A model generated the notes under the pieces. It did no database searches and was not told where the DNA came from. It saw only the letters and a list, made by a program, of their open reading frames with translations. From the NCBI RefSeq assembly GCF_004327355.1, contig NZ_QJUM01000024.1, positions 36,431 through 100,430 on the forward strand: DNA of 64,000 nt, written 5' to 3'. The stretch comes from Phytopseudomonas dryadis. GTDB lineage: Bacteria > Pseudomonadota > Gammaproteobacteria > Pseudomonadales > Pseudomonadaceae. A program made the position numbers and the translations under genes. This document shows, in pieces, positions 16,632 through 24,840 of this stretch; position 1 is the first letter of the stretch, and every line of letters starts with the position of its first letter.

Positions 16632-17951
16632 ATGACGAAAGTAACCCACTTGCCTGCCGATGACGCCTCCTGCGGTTGGTACCATCTCAGCAAGCCCAGA
16701 CAGCCAAGGCCCGGCCATTACGGCAAGCGCTCCGCGCGTTGGGTCATCGTCGGTGCCGGCTTCACCGGCCTTGCCGCGGCTCGCCAGCTGGCGCTGAACT
16801 TCCCCGCCGAGGAGATCGTGCTCGTCGAGGCCCAGGCGGTGGGCTTCGGCCCCTCGGGCCGAAATGCCGGTTTTGCCATCGACCTGCCCCACGATATCGG
16901 CGCCGACGACTATATCGGCGACATCGCCACGGCAAGAACCATCCTGAAGCTCAACCTCTTGGGCCAGTCGCTGCTCAAGGAGCTGGTCGAGCGGCATGCC
17001 ATCGACTGCCAGTTGCAGGCGTGCGGCAAGTATCAGGCCGCCATCGAAGACCGCGGGATCGCCGTCCTCGACGCCTACCGGCGCGGCCTGGACAAACTGG
17101 GGCAGGCCTATGAAATGATCGAGGCCGATGAACTGCCCGCGCACATAGGTACGCGCTTCTACCGCAAGGCCCTGTTCACCCCGGGAACCGCACTCATCCA
17201 GCCAGCCGCACTGGTCAAGGGCCTGGCCGACACGCTCCCGGGAAACGTCACCCTCTACGAACACACGCCCATCACCGAGGTCGAGTACGGCGACAGGATC
17301 GTCCTTGGTCACGCCAACGGCAGCATCACCACCGACAGGCTGATTCTCACCAACAATGCCTTCGGCATGAGCTTCGGCTTCCTCAAGGGCAAGATGCTGC
17401 CGGTTTTCACCTACGCCAGCCTCACCCGGCCCCTCGCCCCCGAAGAGCAGGTACGCCTGGGTGGCAAACCTTACTGGGGCGTGATACCGGCCGATACATT
17501 CGGCACGACCGTACGCCGTACCCCGGACAACCGCCTGCTGATCCGCAACAGCTTCAGCTTCAACCCTGACGGGCGCAGCAATGCGACGCTCATTGACCGC
17601 TTCGCGCATCGACATCGCGCTTCCTTCGAATGCCGTTTCCCCAGCTTGCTGGATGTCGGTTTCGAGTACAGCTGGGGCGGTTCGCTGGCCCTGGCGAGAA
17701 ATCACATGAGCCAATTCGGTCAGCTGGCACCCAATGTCTACGGTGCCCTGTGCTGCAACGGCCTTGGCGTAACGCGGGGGACGGCCACTGGCAAACTCCT
17801 GGCCGACTGGCTGGCCGGAGAAAGAAACGAGTTGATCGATTTTCTGCAGAGCGCACCCGGCCCGAACACCAATCCGCCCGAACCGTTTCTTTCTCTCGGG
17901 GTGAACCTCAACCTCAAGTGGGGCCAGTATCGCGCCGGCCGAGAGAGTTGA
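16632..17951 (+). CDS. FAD-dependent oxidoreductase (DAO family, PuuB-like)
   Basis: A 439-residue flavoprotein. ARWVIVGAGFTGLAAARQLA is the FAD Rossmann motif, and GFGPSGRNAGF is the second FAD contact region. SWGGSLALARNHM and CNGLGVTRGTATGKLLADWL complete the C-terminal FAD domain. It belongs to the same broad family as the enzyme at 2665-4071 but is only distantly similar. Oxidation of a D-imino acid or secondary amine to an imine is plausible, since the next genes encode a DapA-family lyase and an aldehyde dehydrogenase. The exact substrate is unknown. Confidence 0.84.
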   Translation: MTKVTHLPADDASCGWYHLSKPRQPRPGHYGKRSARWVIVGAGFTGLAAARQLALNFPAEEIVLVEAQAVGFGPSGRNAGFAIDLPHDIGADDYIGDIATARTILKLNLLGQSLLKELVERHAIDCQLQACGKYQAAIEDRGIAVLDAYRRGLDKLGQAYEMIEADELPAHIGTRFYRKALFTPGTALIQPAALVKGLADTLPGNVTLYEHTPITEVEYGDRIVLGHANGSITTDRLILTNNAFGMSFGFLKGKMLPVFTYASLTRPLAPEEQVRLGGKPYWGVIPADTFGTTVRRTPDNRLLIRNSFSFNPDGRSNATLIDRFAHRHRASFECRFPSLLDVGFEYSWGGSLALARNHMSQFGQLAPNVYGALCCNGLGVTRGTATGKLLADWLAGERNELIDFLQSAPGPNTNPPEPFLSLGVNLNLKWGQYRAGRES

Positions 17952-18031
17952 GTACCCGCGTATCCAGCGGTTTCAGCACACCCGCGGCAGCCCCTGTCAG
18001 GGGTTGCGCAAGCTACAGCGCGCCACGTTCG

Positions 18032-18094
18032 CTTCAGGTGGCTTACGAACCTCAAGGCTGAAGGAAACTTCAGCCCCACGGCTTCGTTCAGCCT
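18032..18094 (+). other. Possible structured leader RNA upstream of the dapA-like gene
   Basis: GGCTGAAG-GAAA-CTTCAGCC (18056-18075) is a perfect 8-bp stem capped by a GNRA-type GAAA tetraloop. Its left arm could instead pair with TTCAGCCT at 18087-18094, and CTTCAG at 18032-18037 can compete for CTGAAG. Mutually exclusive pairings in a 294-base gap between co-directional genes are what a regulated leader would show. I cannot match it to a known riboswitch class. Confidence 0.35.
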
Positions 18095-18129
18095 GAATTC
18101 ATTCGCCAGCCCAGGGCCAGGAGACCACG

Positions 18130-18207
18130 ATGACAATTCCTAGCGGGAAACGGATCTGGCTTCGCTCACCTGAAACCAACCTGCCGCGTCAACCGGCGAA
18201 GCGCTGA
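18130..18207 (+). CDS. Candidate small ORF (25 aa) upstream of dapA-like gene
   Basis: ATG 18130 is preceded at good spacing by AGGAG (18118-18122) and opens 25 codons beginning MTIPSGKRIWLRSPE, ending TGA at 18207. The Shine-Dalgarno context (CAGGAGACC) is repeated before the true dapA-like start 110 bases on, so the region may be a duplicated start. It could be a translated leader or chance. I recognise no homologue. Confidence 0.3.
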   Translation: MTIPSGKRIWLRSPETNLPRQPAKR

Positions 18208-18245
18208 CGCGGCGAACAGAAGATGACCCCACAGGAGACCGCACC

Positions 18246-19148
18246 GTGAAATTTGAAGGCATCTACACCCCGGCAATCACGCCACTGACGGCAGAAGGCA
18301 AGATCGACGACTGCGCCTTCGCCAATGTCCTCGAATACCTGATCGAAGCCAAGGTCCACGGCATCATCGTCGGTGGCTCCACCGGCGAGTACTACGCGCA
18401 TACCGCACAGGAGCGCTTCGAGCTCGCCGCCAGGGCCAGGGATGTGATCAATGGCCGGCTGCCGCTGATCGTGGGCACCGGCGCCATCCGTACCGAAGAC
18501 TCGGTCGCCTTCGCGCAAGCGGCCAAGGACATCAAGGCCGACGCCATTCTGGTCGGCACACCGCCCTACGCACTGCCCACCCAGCAGGAAATCGCCACGC
18601 ACGTGCTGGCGGTCGACCGCGCCGCCGGCTTGCCGATCATGCTGTACAACTATCCTGCACGCATGGGCATGGCCATGGGCGAGGCGTTCTTCTCCGCCAT
18701 CGCTGGCTGCAAGAACATCGTCGCCATCAAGGAAAGCTCCGGTGACATTGCCCACTTGCATCGCCTCGCTCGCGAGTACCCGCAGATCGCCCTGTCCTGT
18801 GGCTGGGACGACCAGGCCCTGGAATTCTTCGCCTGGGGCGCGCGCAGCTGGGTCTGCGCCGGCTCCAACTTCATCCCCCACGAACACCTCGCCCTCTATC
18901 AGGCCTGCGTGGTCGAGAACGACTTCGCCAAGGGTCGCCGCATCATGGCCGAGATGATGCCACTGATGGATTTCCTGGAAGCGGGCAAGTTCGTCCAGTC
19001 CATCAAGTACGGCTGCGAGCTCAACGGCCTGAACAGCGGCGGCGTGCGGGCACCCCTGCAATCGCTCGACGACGGCGAGAAGCAGACGCTGAAGGGCATC
19101 ATCGCCGTACTCAAGGGCAACATCGCGAAAATCACCGAGGGCATCTGA
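18246..19148 (+). CDS. DapA/DHDPS-family lyase or deaminase
   Basis: A 300-residue (beta/alpha)8 protein of the dihydrodipicolinate synthase/N-acetylneuraminate lyase superfamily. It starts at GTG 18246 behind CAGGAG. GGSTGEYYAHT forms the phosphate/carboxylate loop. LYNYPARMGM supplies the conserved Tyr (about 134), and IKESSGD the Schiff-base Lys162. In hydroxyproline degradation a family member deaminates pyrroline-4-hydroxy-2-carboxylate to 2-oxoglutarate semialdehyde, and sugar-acid aldolases or dehydratases share the fold. With an FAD dehydrogenase before it and an aldehyde dehydrogenase one base after it, a similar imino-acid route is likely but unproven. Confidence 0.88.
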   Translation: MKFEGIYTPAITPLTAEGKIDDCAFANVLEYLIEAKVHGIIVGGSTGEYYAHTAQERFELAARARDVINGRLPLIVGTGAIRTEDSVAFAQAAKDIKADAILVGTPPYALPTQQEIATHVLAVDRAAGLPIMLYNYPARMGMAMGEAFFSAIAGCKNIVAIKESSGDIAHLHRLAREYPQIALSCGWDDQALEFFAWGARSWVCAGSNFIPHEHLALYQACVVENDFAKGRRIMAEMMPLMDFLEAGKFVQSIKYGCELNGLNSGGVRAPLQSLDDGEKQTLKGIIAVLKGNIAKITEGI

Positions 19149-19149
19149 A

Positions 19150-20640
19150 ATGGCTGAATTGTTGAGCAAAGAGGAATATGCGGCGATTGCCGCCAAGCTG
19201 AACTTCCGTACCCAGGCGTTCATCGACGGTGCGTTCCGCGATTCCGTCTCGGGGCGAACCTTCGCGACGACCAACCCGGCGACGGGGCAAGCGCTGGCCA
19301 ATGTCGCGGCCTGCGACGGCGACGACGTCGACCTGGCGGTCGCCAGCGCACGAAAGGCCTTCAAGGACGGTCGCTGGCATCTGCTCTCGCCGAGTACCCG
19401 TAAGGCGGTGCTGCTGCGCTTCGCCCAGTTGCTCGAGGAAAACGCCCACGAACTGGCGGTCATGGAAAGCCTGGACAGCGGCAAGCCGATCCAGGAATGC
19501 CAGAACGTCGACGTGCCGGAAACCATCAACACCCTGCGCTGGCATGCCGAACTGATCGACAAGATCTACGACAGCACGGCGCCGGCTGGCTCGGCCGCGA
19601 TGGCCATGGTGGTTCGCGAGCCCATCGGCGTGGTCGGCCTGGTACTGCCCTGGAACTTCCCGCTGCTGATGCTGGCCTGGAAGATCGGGCCGTCGCTCGC
19701 CGCCGGCTGCTCCATCGTCGTCAAGCCTGCCGAGGAAACCTCACTCACCGCCCTGCGCGTGGCGGAGCTGGCCCAGGAAGCGGGCATTCCCGCCGGCGTG
19801 TTCAACGTGGTGCCGGGCTCGGGCAAGGACGCCGGTGAGCCCATCGGGCGCCACCCCGACGTCGCCATGATCAGCTTCACCGGCTCCACGGCGACGGGCC
19901 GCCTGTTCCTCAAGTACGCCGCCGAGTCGAACCTCAAGCGCGTGGTGCTGGAGTGCGGCGGCAAGAACCCGGCGGTGGTGATGAACGACGTCGAGGATCT
20001 CGATCAGGTCGCTCAGCACGTCGTCAACGGCGCCTTCTGGAACATGGGCGAGAACTGCTCGGCGTCCTCGCGCCTGATCGTTCATGCCGACATCAAGGAC
20101 GCCCTGCTGGAACGCATCGGCGTGCATATCCGCGACTGGAAGCTGGGCGACCCGCTGGACCCGCAGAACCGCCTCGGCTCCCTGGTCAGCAAGGTTCATT
20201 TCGACAAGGTTCGCTCGTACATCGATCAGGCGCAGAACGAACGGCTGAAGGTCGTCTTCGGCGGTGAAACGACGAGCGAGATCTTCGTCGAGCCCACCGT
20301 CTTCGACGACGTGGGCCGCGACAGCAGGCTTTTCCGGGAAGAGATCTTCGGTCCGGTGCTGGCGGTCACGTCCTTCAGCAATATCGACGAGGCCATCGAC
20401 CTGGCCAACGATACGGTATACGGCCTGGCCGCGTCGGCTTACACCGGCAGCCTGCGCCATGCGCTGCGCCTGTCCCGGGAAATCCGTGCCGGCATCGTGA
20501 CCGTCAACTGCTTCGGCGAAGGCGACGCCTCGACGCCGTTCGGAGGCTATAACGAGTCGGGCTTCGGCGGTCGCGACAAGTCGCAATGGGCGCATGATCA
20601 ATACACCGAGCTCAAAACGATCTGGATCGATGCATCGTGA
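19150..20640 (+). CDS. NAD(P)-dependent aldehyde dehydrogenase (PuuC/KauB-like)
   Basis: A 496-residue class-I-type aldehyde dehydrogenase. The catalytic Cys303 lies in NMGENCSA and the general base Glu268 in LECGGKNP. LPWNFPLLMLAWKIGP, SFTGSTATGR and EEIFGPVLAV are present. The overall sequence resembles gamma-glutamyl-gamma-aminobutyraldehyde dehydrogenases (PuuC/KauB). It begins one base after the dapA-like stop, so the two are coupled. It probably oxidises the semialdehyde made by the DapA-like enzyme, for example 2-oxoglutarate semialdehyde to 2-oxoglutarate. Confidence 0.91.
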   Translation: MAELLSKEEYAAIAAKLNFRTQAFIDGAFRDSVSGRTFATTNPATGQALANVAACDGDDVDLAVASARKAFKDGRWHLLSPSTRKAVLLRFAQLLEENAHELAVMESLDSGKPIQECQNVDVPETINTLRWHAELIDKIYDSTAPAGSAAMAMVVREPIGVVGLVLPWNFPLLMLAWKIGPSLAAGCSIVVKPAEETSLTALRVAELAQEAGIPAGVFNVVPGSGKDAGEPIGRHPDVAMISFTGSTATGRLFLKYAAESNLKRVVLECGGKNPAVVMNDVEDLDQVAQHVVNGAFWNMGENCSASSRLIVHADIKDALLERIGVHIRDWKLGDPLDPQNRLGSLVSKVHFDKVRSYIDQAQNERLKVVFGGETTSEIFVEPTVFDDVGRDSRLFREEIFGPVLAVTSFSNIDEAIDLANDTVYGLAASAYTGSLRHALRLSREIRAGIVTVNCFGEGDASTPFGGYNESGFGGRDKSQWAHDQYTELKTIWIDAS

Positions 20641-20650
20641 TTCGACGTTG

Positions 20651-20674
20651 ATGCGCTGGGTTATCCCAGCGCAT
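20651..20674 (+). terminator. Hairpin after the aldehyde dehydrogenase gene
   Basis: ATGCGCTGGG-TTAT-CCCAGCGCAT is a perfect 10-bp stem with a four-base loop, 10 bases past the stop codon. No T-run follows, so it may act as an mRNA 3'-end stabiliser or a Rho-assisted terminator rather than a classical intrinsic terminator. Confidence 0.55.
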
Positions 20675-20953
20675 GAGCCGACGCGCCAGGGAGGCGGCAG
20701 CGCTCAAGGAAGAGCACCGCTCATACAATCGAAAACCAAACGCTGAACCCGTGTGCACCTCAACGGAGAGAGGCTGCGCTCTCGCTCCTCACAGCGGGCG
20801 CTTCCACACGCTATCCACCCCGATCAAGAGCGATCGGCCTGGACGTTCAATGAGCACGAAGCCGATGGCATGGAATTCCCTGTCCGGCTCAGGGACAGGC
20901 CGATTGCCGACGCGCTATCCTATGCGGCTCTCTCGTTCAACAAGGAAGAACAA
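20675..20953. other. Intergenic region, no feature seen
   Basis: A 279-base stretch with open frames on the plus strand that run into the next gene but show no recognisable protein pattern. The promoter of the lipoprotein gene presumably lies here, for example near the TATCCTATGC at 20916-20925. Nothing stronger is visible. Confidence 0.3.
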
Positions 20954-21517
20954 ATGCGCTCGTCGTCATTCTCGTCGTGCCTGAAGCTATCGGCCGTCCT
21001 GCTGATCGCCGCTCTCACCAGCGCCTGCTCCAATTACCACTACAAGGATTACCAAGGCGATTGGGCGCCTGAGTCGATGACGCCCTATGACCTCTCCGAT
21101 AATGCCGCCGATGCACCGGTCGTATACTTCGCGACCACACGATTTCGCGGGTTGGGCGTACCTTTCCACCGACTGTTGCTGGCCACGCATGTGGATGACC
21201 AACTGCTCGAGGGCGCCGGGCGTCGCTCGATCCTCGATGTTTCCGGCAAACAGGCACTCCGGCTGACCCCGGGCAAGCACTCACTGAGCTGGTGCTGGGC
21301 ATCGATGAACGCGCTGGGTACCGGCGGCGCCAAGTGCGGCTTCGCCGCCCGCGATGTCGAATTCCTTCCGGGCCAGCGCTATATCGTGGATTTCTCGACC
21401 CGGGACGACATCACTGGACCTCCGGGACGTGAGGTCTCGACCATTACCATCAAGTCCGAGATTCGCAATCTGGATACGCGGGAAGTGATCTATCCGCCGC
21501 TGGCGGAAAAGGAATAA
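20954..21517 (+). CDS. Uncharacterised lipoprotein
   Basis: A 187-residue protein from ATG 20954, preceded by AGGAAG; the frame is open further upstream but carries no signal peptide there. The N-terminus is a lipoprotein signal with lipobox LTSAC (Cys about 23). The mature part contains VVYFATTRFRGLG, a beta-rich LTPGKHSLSWCWASMNALGTGG segment and FLPGQRYIVDFSTRDD. Short hydrophobic strands with GKH and GQRY motifs recall small envelope lipoproteins of the DUF2846 kind, but I cannot assign a family. It is not obviously tied to the siderophore operon, with which it converges. Confidence 0.65.
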   Translation: MRSSSFSSCLKLSAVLLIAALTSACSNYHYKDYQGDWAPESMTPYDLSDNAADAPVVYFATTRFRGLGVPFHRLLLATHVDDQLLEGAGRRSILDVSGKQALRLTPGKHSLSWCWASMNALGTGGAKCGFAARDVEFLPGQRYIVDFSTRDDITGPPGREVSTITIKSEIRNLDTREVIYPPLAEKE

Positions 21518-21620
21518 CCAGTATGCGCTTCGCGTTCCGTATCCAAAGGTAGCGTTTTGGGTGGAGTGAGCGCTGCGTCATCGGAGAGCCTTGAATACTG
21601 ATGGCAGTAGCAATGACTGG

Positions 21621-22241
21621 CTAGGGACGGGCCGCTGGCAGACGCGCCTGCAACTCGGCGCGCCGCGCGGCATCGGCGGCTTCCTTGTTCTGCAGGCGTT
21701 CCAGCAAGCCAGCGGCCTGTTCGGCCGCGAGCACGTAGATGCCATCGTCGTCGGCCACCAGCAAATTGCCGGGCTGCACGTCGACGCCGCGGATGGTCAC
21801 CGGCACGTTCACCGCGCCGTGCTCACCGAGGGAGCGCGTGGTGTAGGCACTGACGCCGCTGCAGAAGATCGGCAGGCCAAGCGCTCGCAGGGCACGCACG
21901 TCGGTCACCGGGCCGTCGATCACCACGGCGGCCAGGCCCTTGATGCGCGCGGCGAGGGTACGCAGCTCCCCCCAGCAGGCGCAGCCCTGCTCGCCCAGGT
22001 TGGCGACCACCAGCACATCACCGGGCTGGCTGGCGATCAGGGCGTCGCGCAGCACGCTGCCGTCCGGCGCGTGGATCTGCACGGTGGTGACACGGCCAAC
22101 GACGTGCACGTCGCCCACCAGCGGTGGCAGGCCGTGAATGTGGCCCTCACGCAGAAAGTGGCCGATGGTCGACGCGGCGATGCCTCGGTAGGCATCGAGC
22201 AGTGCGGCGGGAATGCGGTGGGCGGGTGCTGCGAATGTCAT
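21621..22241 (-). CDS. RraA/HMG-aldolase-fold protein, last gene of siderophore operon
   Basis: A 206-residue protein from ATG 22241, overlapping the fhuF-like stop by four bases; the frame upstream is fhuF shadow. It shows the RraA/4-hydroxy-4-methyl-2-oxoglutarate aldolase pattern: ASTIGHFL, GRVTTVQ, PGDVLVVANLGEQGCACWGELRTLAARIKGLAAVVIDG. Active aldolases have an Arg-Asp pair after VIDG; here it reads VTDV, so Thr113 replaces the catalytic Arg and Asp114 remains. Aldolase activity is therefore doubtful. A role in handling citrate or oxoglutarate fragments of the siderophore is speculative. Operon membership rests on the overlap. Confidence 0.8.
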   Translation of the reverse strand: MTFAAPAHRIPAALLDAYRGIAASTIGHFLREGHIHGLPPLVGDVHVVGRVTTVQIHAPDGSVLRDALIASQPGDVLVVANLGEQGCACWGELRTLAARIKGLAAVVIDGPVTDVRALRALGLPIFCSGVSAYTTRSLGEHGAVNVPVTIRGVDVQPGNLLVADDDGIYVLAAEQAAGLLERLQNKEAADAARRAELQARLPAARP

Positions 22242-23008
22242 CGGCCGGCCCTCGGGCGGATCAATGGGCAGGTCGAGCAATATTCCACCGGTTCGCTGGC
22301 CTGGTAGTAGAAACAGCAGGTCCTGCGAAAGCGCACGGCGCGGGCGCCGTCGTCGACCAGCGTCAGCGGCCGGTTGAAGTGTTTGAGCGGGTTGTAGTCG
22401 AGGCCGAACACGCTGCCCGGCGCCTGCTCCGTCAGCCAGTGGAAGTCCTCGGCGCAGCGCTGGCCGGTTTCGGCGCAGTCGAGCTTGGCCAGGCGCCGCT
22501 CGTACAGCGAGTACACCCGCACCGCGGTGTTTTCCCAGAGGATGCGCCGCGATACGCCCGTGACGCCATGGAAGGTATCCCACAGGGGCTGCAGCAGCCC
22601 GGCGAACAGCTGCGTGGCCACGGCCTCGCGCCAGTCATCACGAGCACCCGGCTCGGGCCGGCTGACCGCCAGGCTGTGCAGCGGCAGCGACGACGTCCAC
22701 ACACCGTCGTCGTGGCCATACTCGATGAGGGTGTTGGCCAGCGACAGTTGCAGGCCCTTGTCGTAGGCCGACATGGCGTACAGGCAGGCGCCGGTGAGCA
22801 GGAACGACAGGCGCTTGCCCAGCAGGGAGGCGGTGATGCGCCGCGACGGCGAAAGGATCACCGGGCCGAGCTGATCCAGCAGCGCGATGCAGGTGGTTTC
22901 GTCCAGCAGCTCGGCGGCCGGCAGGCTGCGTCCACGGTCGCGTTCCTCCTCGCGGCGCAGTCGCAGCGCGCCTGACAGGCTGGCCCATTCGGCGTCGCTG
23001 AAGCTCAT
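22238..23008 (-). CDS. FhuF-like siderophore-iron reductase
   Basis: A 256-residue protein from ATG 23008, which overlaps the cbrD-like stop by four bases. The C-terminus carries the FhuF [2Fe-2S] signature: CC at 231-232, then Cys244 and Cys247 (RRTCCFYYQ...EYCSTCPLI). FhuF-type proteins reduce ferric siderophores in the cytoplasm so that iron is released without degrading the ligand. Its fusion to the end of the achromobactin import genes supplies the missing iron-release step. Confidence 0.87.
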   Translation of the reverse strand: MSFSDAEWASLSGALRLRREEERDRGRSLPAAELLDETTCIALLDQLGPVILSPSRRITASLLGKRLSFLLTGACLYAMSAYDKGLQLSLANTLIEYGHDDGVWTSSLPLHSLAVSRPEPGARDDWREAVATQLFAGLLQPLWDTFHGVTGVSRRILWENTAVRVYSLYERRLAKLDCAETGQRCAEDFHWLTEQAPGSVFGLDYNPLKHFNRPLTLVDDGARAVRFRRTCCFYYQASEPVEYCSTCPLIRPRAGR

Positions 23009-23796
23009 CGCGGAATGTCCCGGCCAAAGGGGATGCACAGCGGCGTATGGAAGAACGGGTCGGGGATGATGCGGCAATCCAGATCGAACACCGTCTTGAC
23101 CAGCGCCTCGGTGAGAATGTCCGCCGGGCGACCCTGGGCATAGGCGGTGCGCTGATGCACGGCGACCATGTGATCGGCGTAGCGGCAGGCCAGATTGAGG
23201 TCGTGGAGGACCATGACGATGGTCTTGCCCTCCTGACGGTTGAGCTCGCGCAGCAGATCGAGCACTTCGATCTGATGGGCCAGATCGAGAAAGGTGGTCG
23301 GCTCGTCGAGCAACAACAAGGGCGTTTGCTGGGCCAGGGTCATGGCGATCCAGGCGCGTTGCCGCTGGCCGCCGGACAGGGCATCCACCGGACGTTCGGC
23401 CAGCTCATCCAGGCCGGTGCGGCTCAGGGCACGGGCCACCACGGCCTCGTCTTCGGCGGACCATTGCTGCATCCAGCTCTGGTACGGATAGCGCCCCAGA
23501 GCGACCAGCTGGCGCACGCTGATGCCCTCGGGCGGCACCGGCATCTGCGGCAGGATCGCCAACTCCCGGGCCACGGCGGCGGTCGGTTTGCGCTGGATGT
23601 CGGCGCCATTGAGGATCACCGTCCCCGACTGGGGCTTGAGCAACCGCGCGAAGGACTTGAGCAGCGTGCTCTTGCCACAGCCGTTGCTGCCGATCAGCAC
23701 CGAGACCTGGCCGCGTGGCAATTCCAGGTCCAGGGCGTCGATGATGGTCTGGCGTTGATACGCCAGGGTCAGGTTGCGGCTCACGATCGCAGTCAT
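23005..23796 (-). CDS. cbrD: Ferric achromobactin ABC transporter, ATP-binding protein
   Basis: A 263-residue FecE/FepC-type ATPase with Walker A GSNGCGKS, Q-loop LPQMP, signature LSGGQRQRAWIAM, Walker B LLLLDEP and H-loop VLHDLNLA. ALGRYPYQSW is typical of iron-siderophore importers. It lies 12 bases after the cbrC-like permease. Order and content match the cbrABCD importer of the Dickeya achromobactin locus, hence the symbol. Confidence 0.9.
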   Translation of the reverse strand: MTAIVSRNLTLAYQRQTIIDALDLELPRGQVSVLIGSNGCGKSTLLKSFARLLKPQSGTVILNGADIQRKPTAAVARELAILPQMPVPPEGISVRQLVALGRYPYQSWMQQWSAEDEAVVARALSRTGLDELAERPVDALSGGQRQRAWIAMTLAQQTPLLLLDEPTTFLDLAHQIEVLDLLRELNRQEGKTIVMVLHDLNLACRYADHMVAVHQRTAYAQGRPADILTEALVKTVFDLDCRIIPDPFFHTPLCIPFGRDIPR

Positions 23797-23808
23797 GTCG
23801 ATGATTCC

Positions 23809-24840
23809 TCACTGCCGCTGTTTGATCAGCAGGTACAGAAAATAGGGGGTGCCGAACACGGCGACGAAGATGCCGGCAGGCAGGTCCAGCGGCAGAAACA
23901 GGGTGCGCCCCGCCAGGTCGGCGAGCATCACCAGGTTGGCGCCGACCAGCGCCGCCATGCAGGCCTGGGCGGCGAAGCCGATGGGGATCAGCTGCCGGGC
24001 GATGTGCGGAGCGATCAGCCCGACGAAGGCCATGGCTCCGCCCCAGGCGATAGCCGAGCCCGCCAGCGCCACGCTGACGGCGAGCAACGCGGCGCGCAGC
24101 CACTGCACGCGTACGCCGATACCGCGGGCCAGCCCTTCGTCCAGTTGCTGAACCACCACATGGCGCGACAGCAGCACCAGGATCGGCAGCAGGCAAGCCA
24201 ACCAGGTCGCCAAGGCATGCACTTCGGGCCAGCCGGCGCCGTACACGCTGCCGGTCAGCCAGACATAGGCCGACAAGGTGGTGGTCAGCGGGCTGAATAC
24301 CAGCATGAAGGTGGTGGCCGCGGCCAGCATCGCCGAGATGCCGACGCCGATCAGCACCAGCCGCAGCGGTGAGGTGCCCTGCTTCCAGGCCAGGCCGTAG
24401 ACCGCCAGCGCCGCGGCCCCGGCGCCGAGCATCGCCGCCAGCGGCAAGCCGCCCATGCCCCACACCGCTGCGAAGCTGGACAGGTACAGCACCGCCGCCG
24501 CACTGGCGCCACTGGACAGCCCGAGCAGATCCGGCGAGGCCAGCGGATTGCGCACGATGGCCTGGAGAATCAGCCCGGAAACCGCCAGAGCACCGCCGAT
24601 CAGTGCGCCCAGCAGCAACCGGGGCAGGCGCAGCTGCTCGACGATAAACGACAAGGCTGCACCGCCCTCGCCTGCCAAAACCTGCAGTACGCTCTGCGGC
24701 GATAGCACGACCTTGCCCAGACACAGGCTCAGCAGCATCACCGCTGCGCTGAATAGCACGGCCAGCAGCAGACGCAACGAGCCCTTGCGCTCGATACGAC
24801 GGGAGAAGCCGCGCCAGCGCAGCACGACGGGGTTAAGCAT
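23809..24840 (-). CDS. cbrC: Ferric achromobactin ABC transporter permease (FecCD family)
   Basis: A 343-residue FecCD permease with about nine to ten TM segments. Diagnostic segments are LRLPRLLLGALIGGALAVSGLILQAIVRNPLASPDLLGLSSGA and GAMAFVGLIAPHIARQLIPIGF. It pairs with the adjacent permease as a heterodimer. Its start overlaps the upstream permease gene by eight bases. Confidence 0.9.
   Translation of the reverse strand: MLNPVVLRWRGFSRRIERKGSLRLLLAVLFSAAVMLLSLCLGKVVLSPQSVLQVLAGEGGAALSFIVEQLRLPRLLLGALIGGALAVSGLILQAIVRNPLASPDLLGLSSGASAAAVLYLSSFAAVWGMGGLPLAAMLGAGAAALAVYGLAWKQGTSPLRLVLIGVGISAMLAAATTFMLVFSPLTTTLSAYVWLTGSVYGAGWPEVHALATWLACLLPILVLLSRHVVVQQLDEGLARGIGVRVQWLRAALLAVSVALAGSAIAWGGAMAFVGLIAPHIARQLIPIGFAAQACMAALVGANLVMLADLAGRTLFLPLDLPAGIFVAVFGTPYFLYLLIKQRQ

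Noticed and set aside
16077..17714. A 545-codon minus-strand frame over gntR and the FAD oxidoreductase
   Set aside because: Antisense to two convincing genes; composition atypical of protein.
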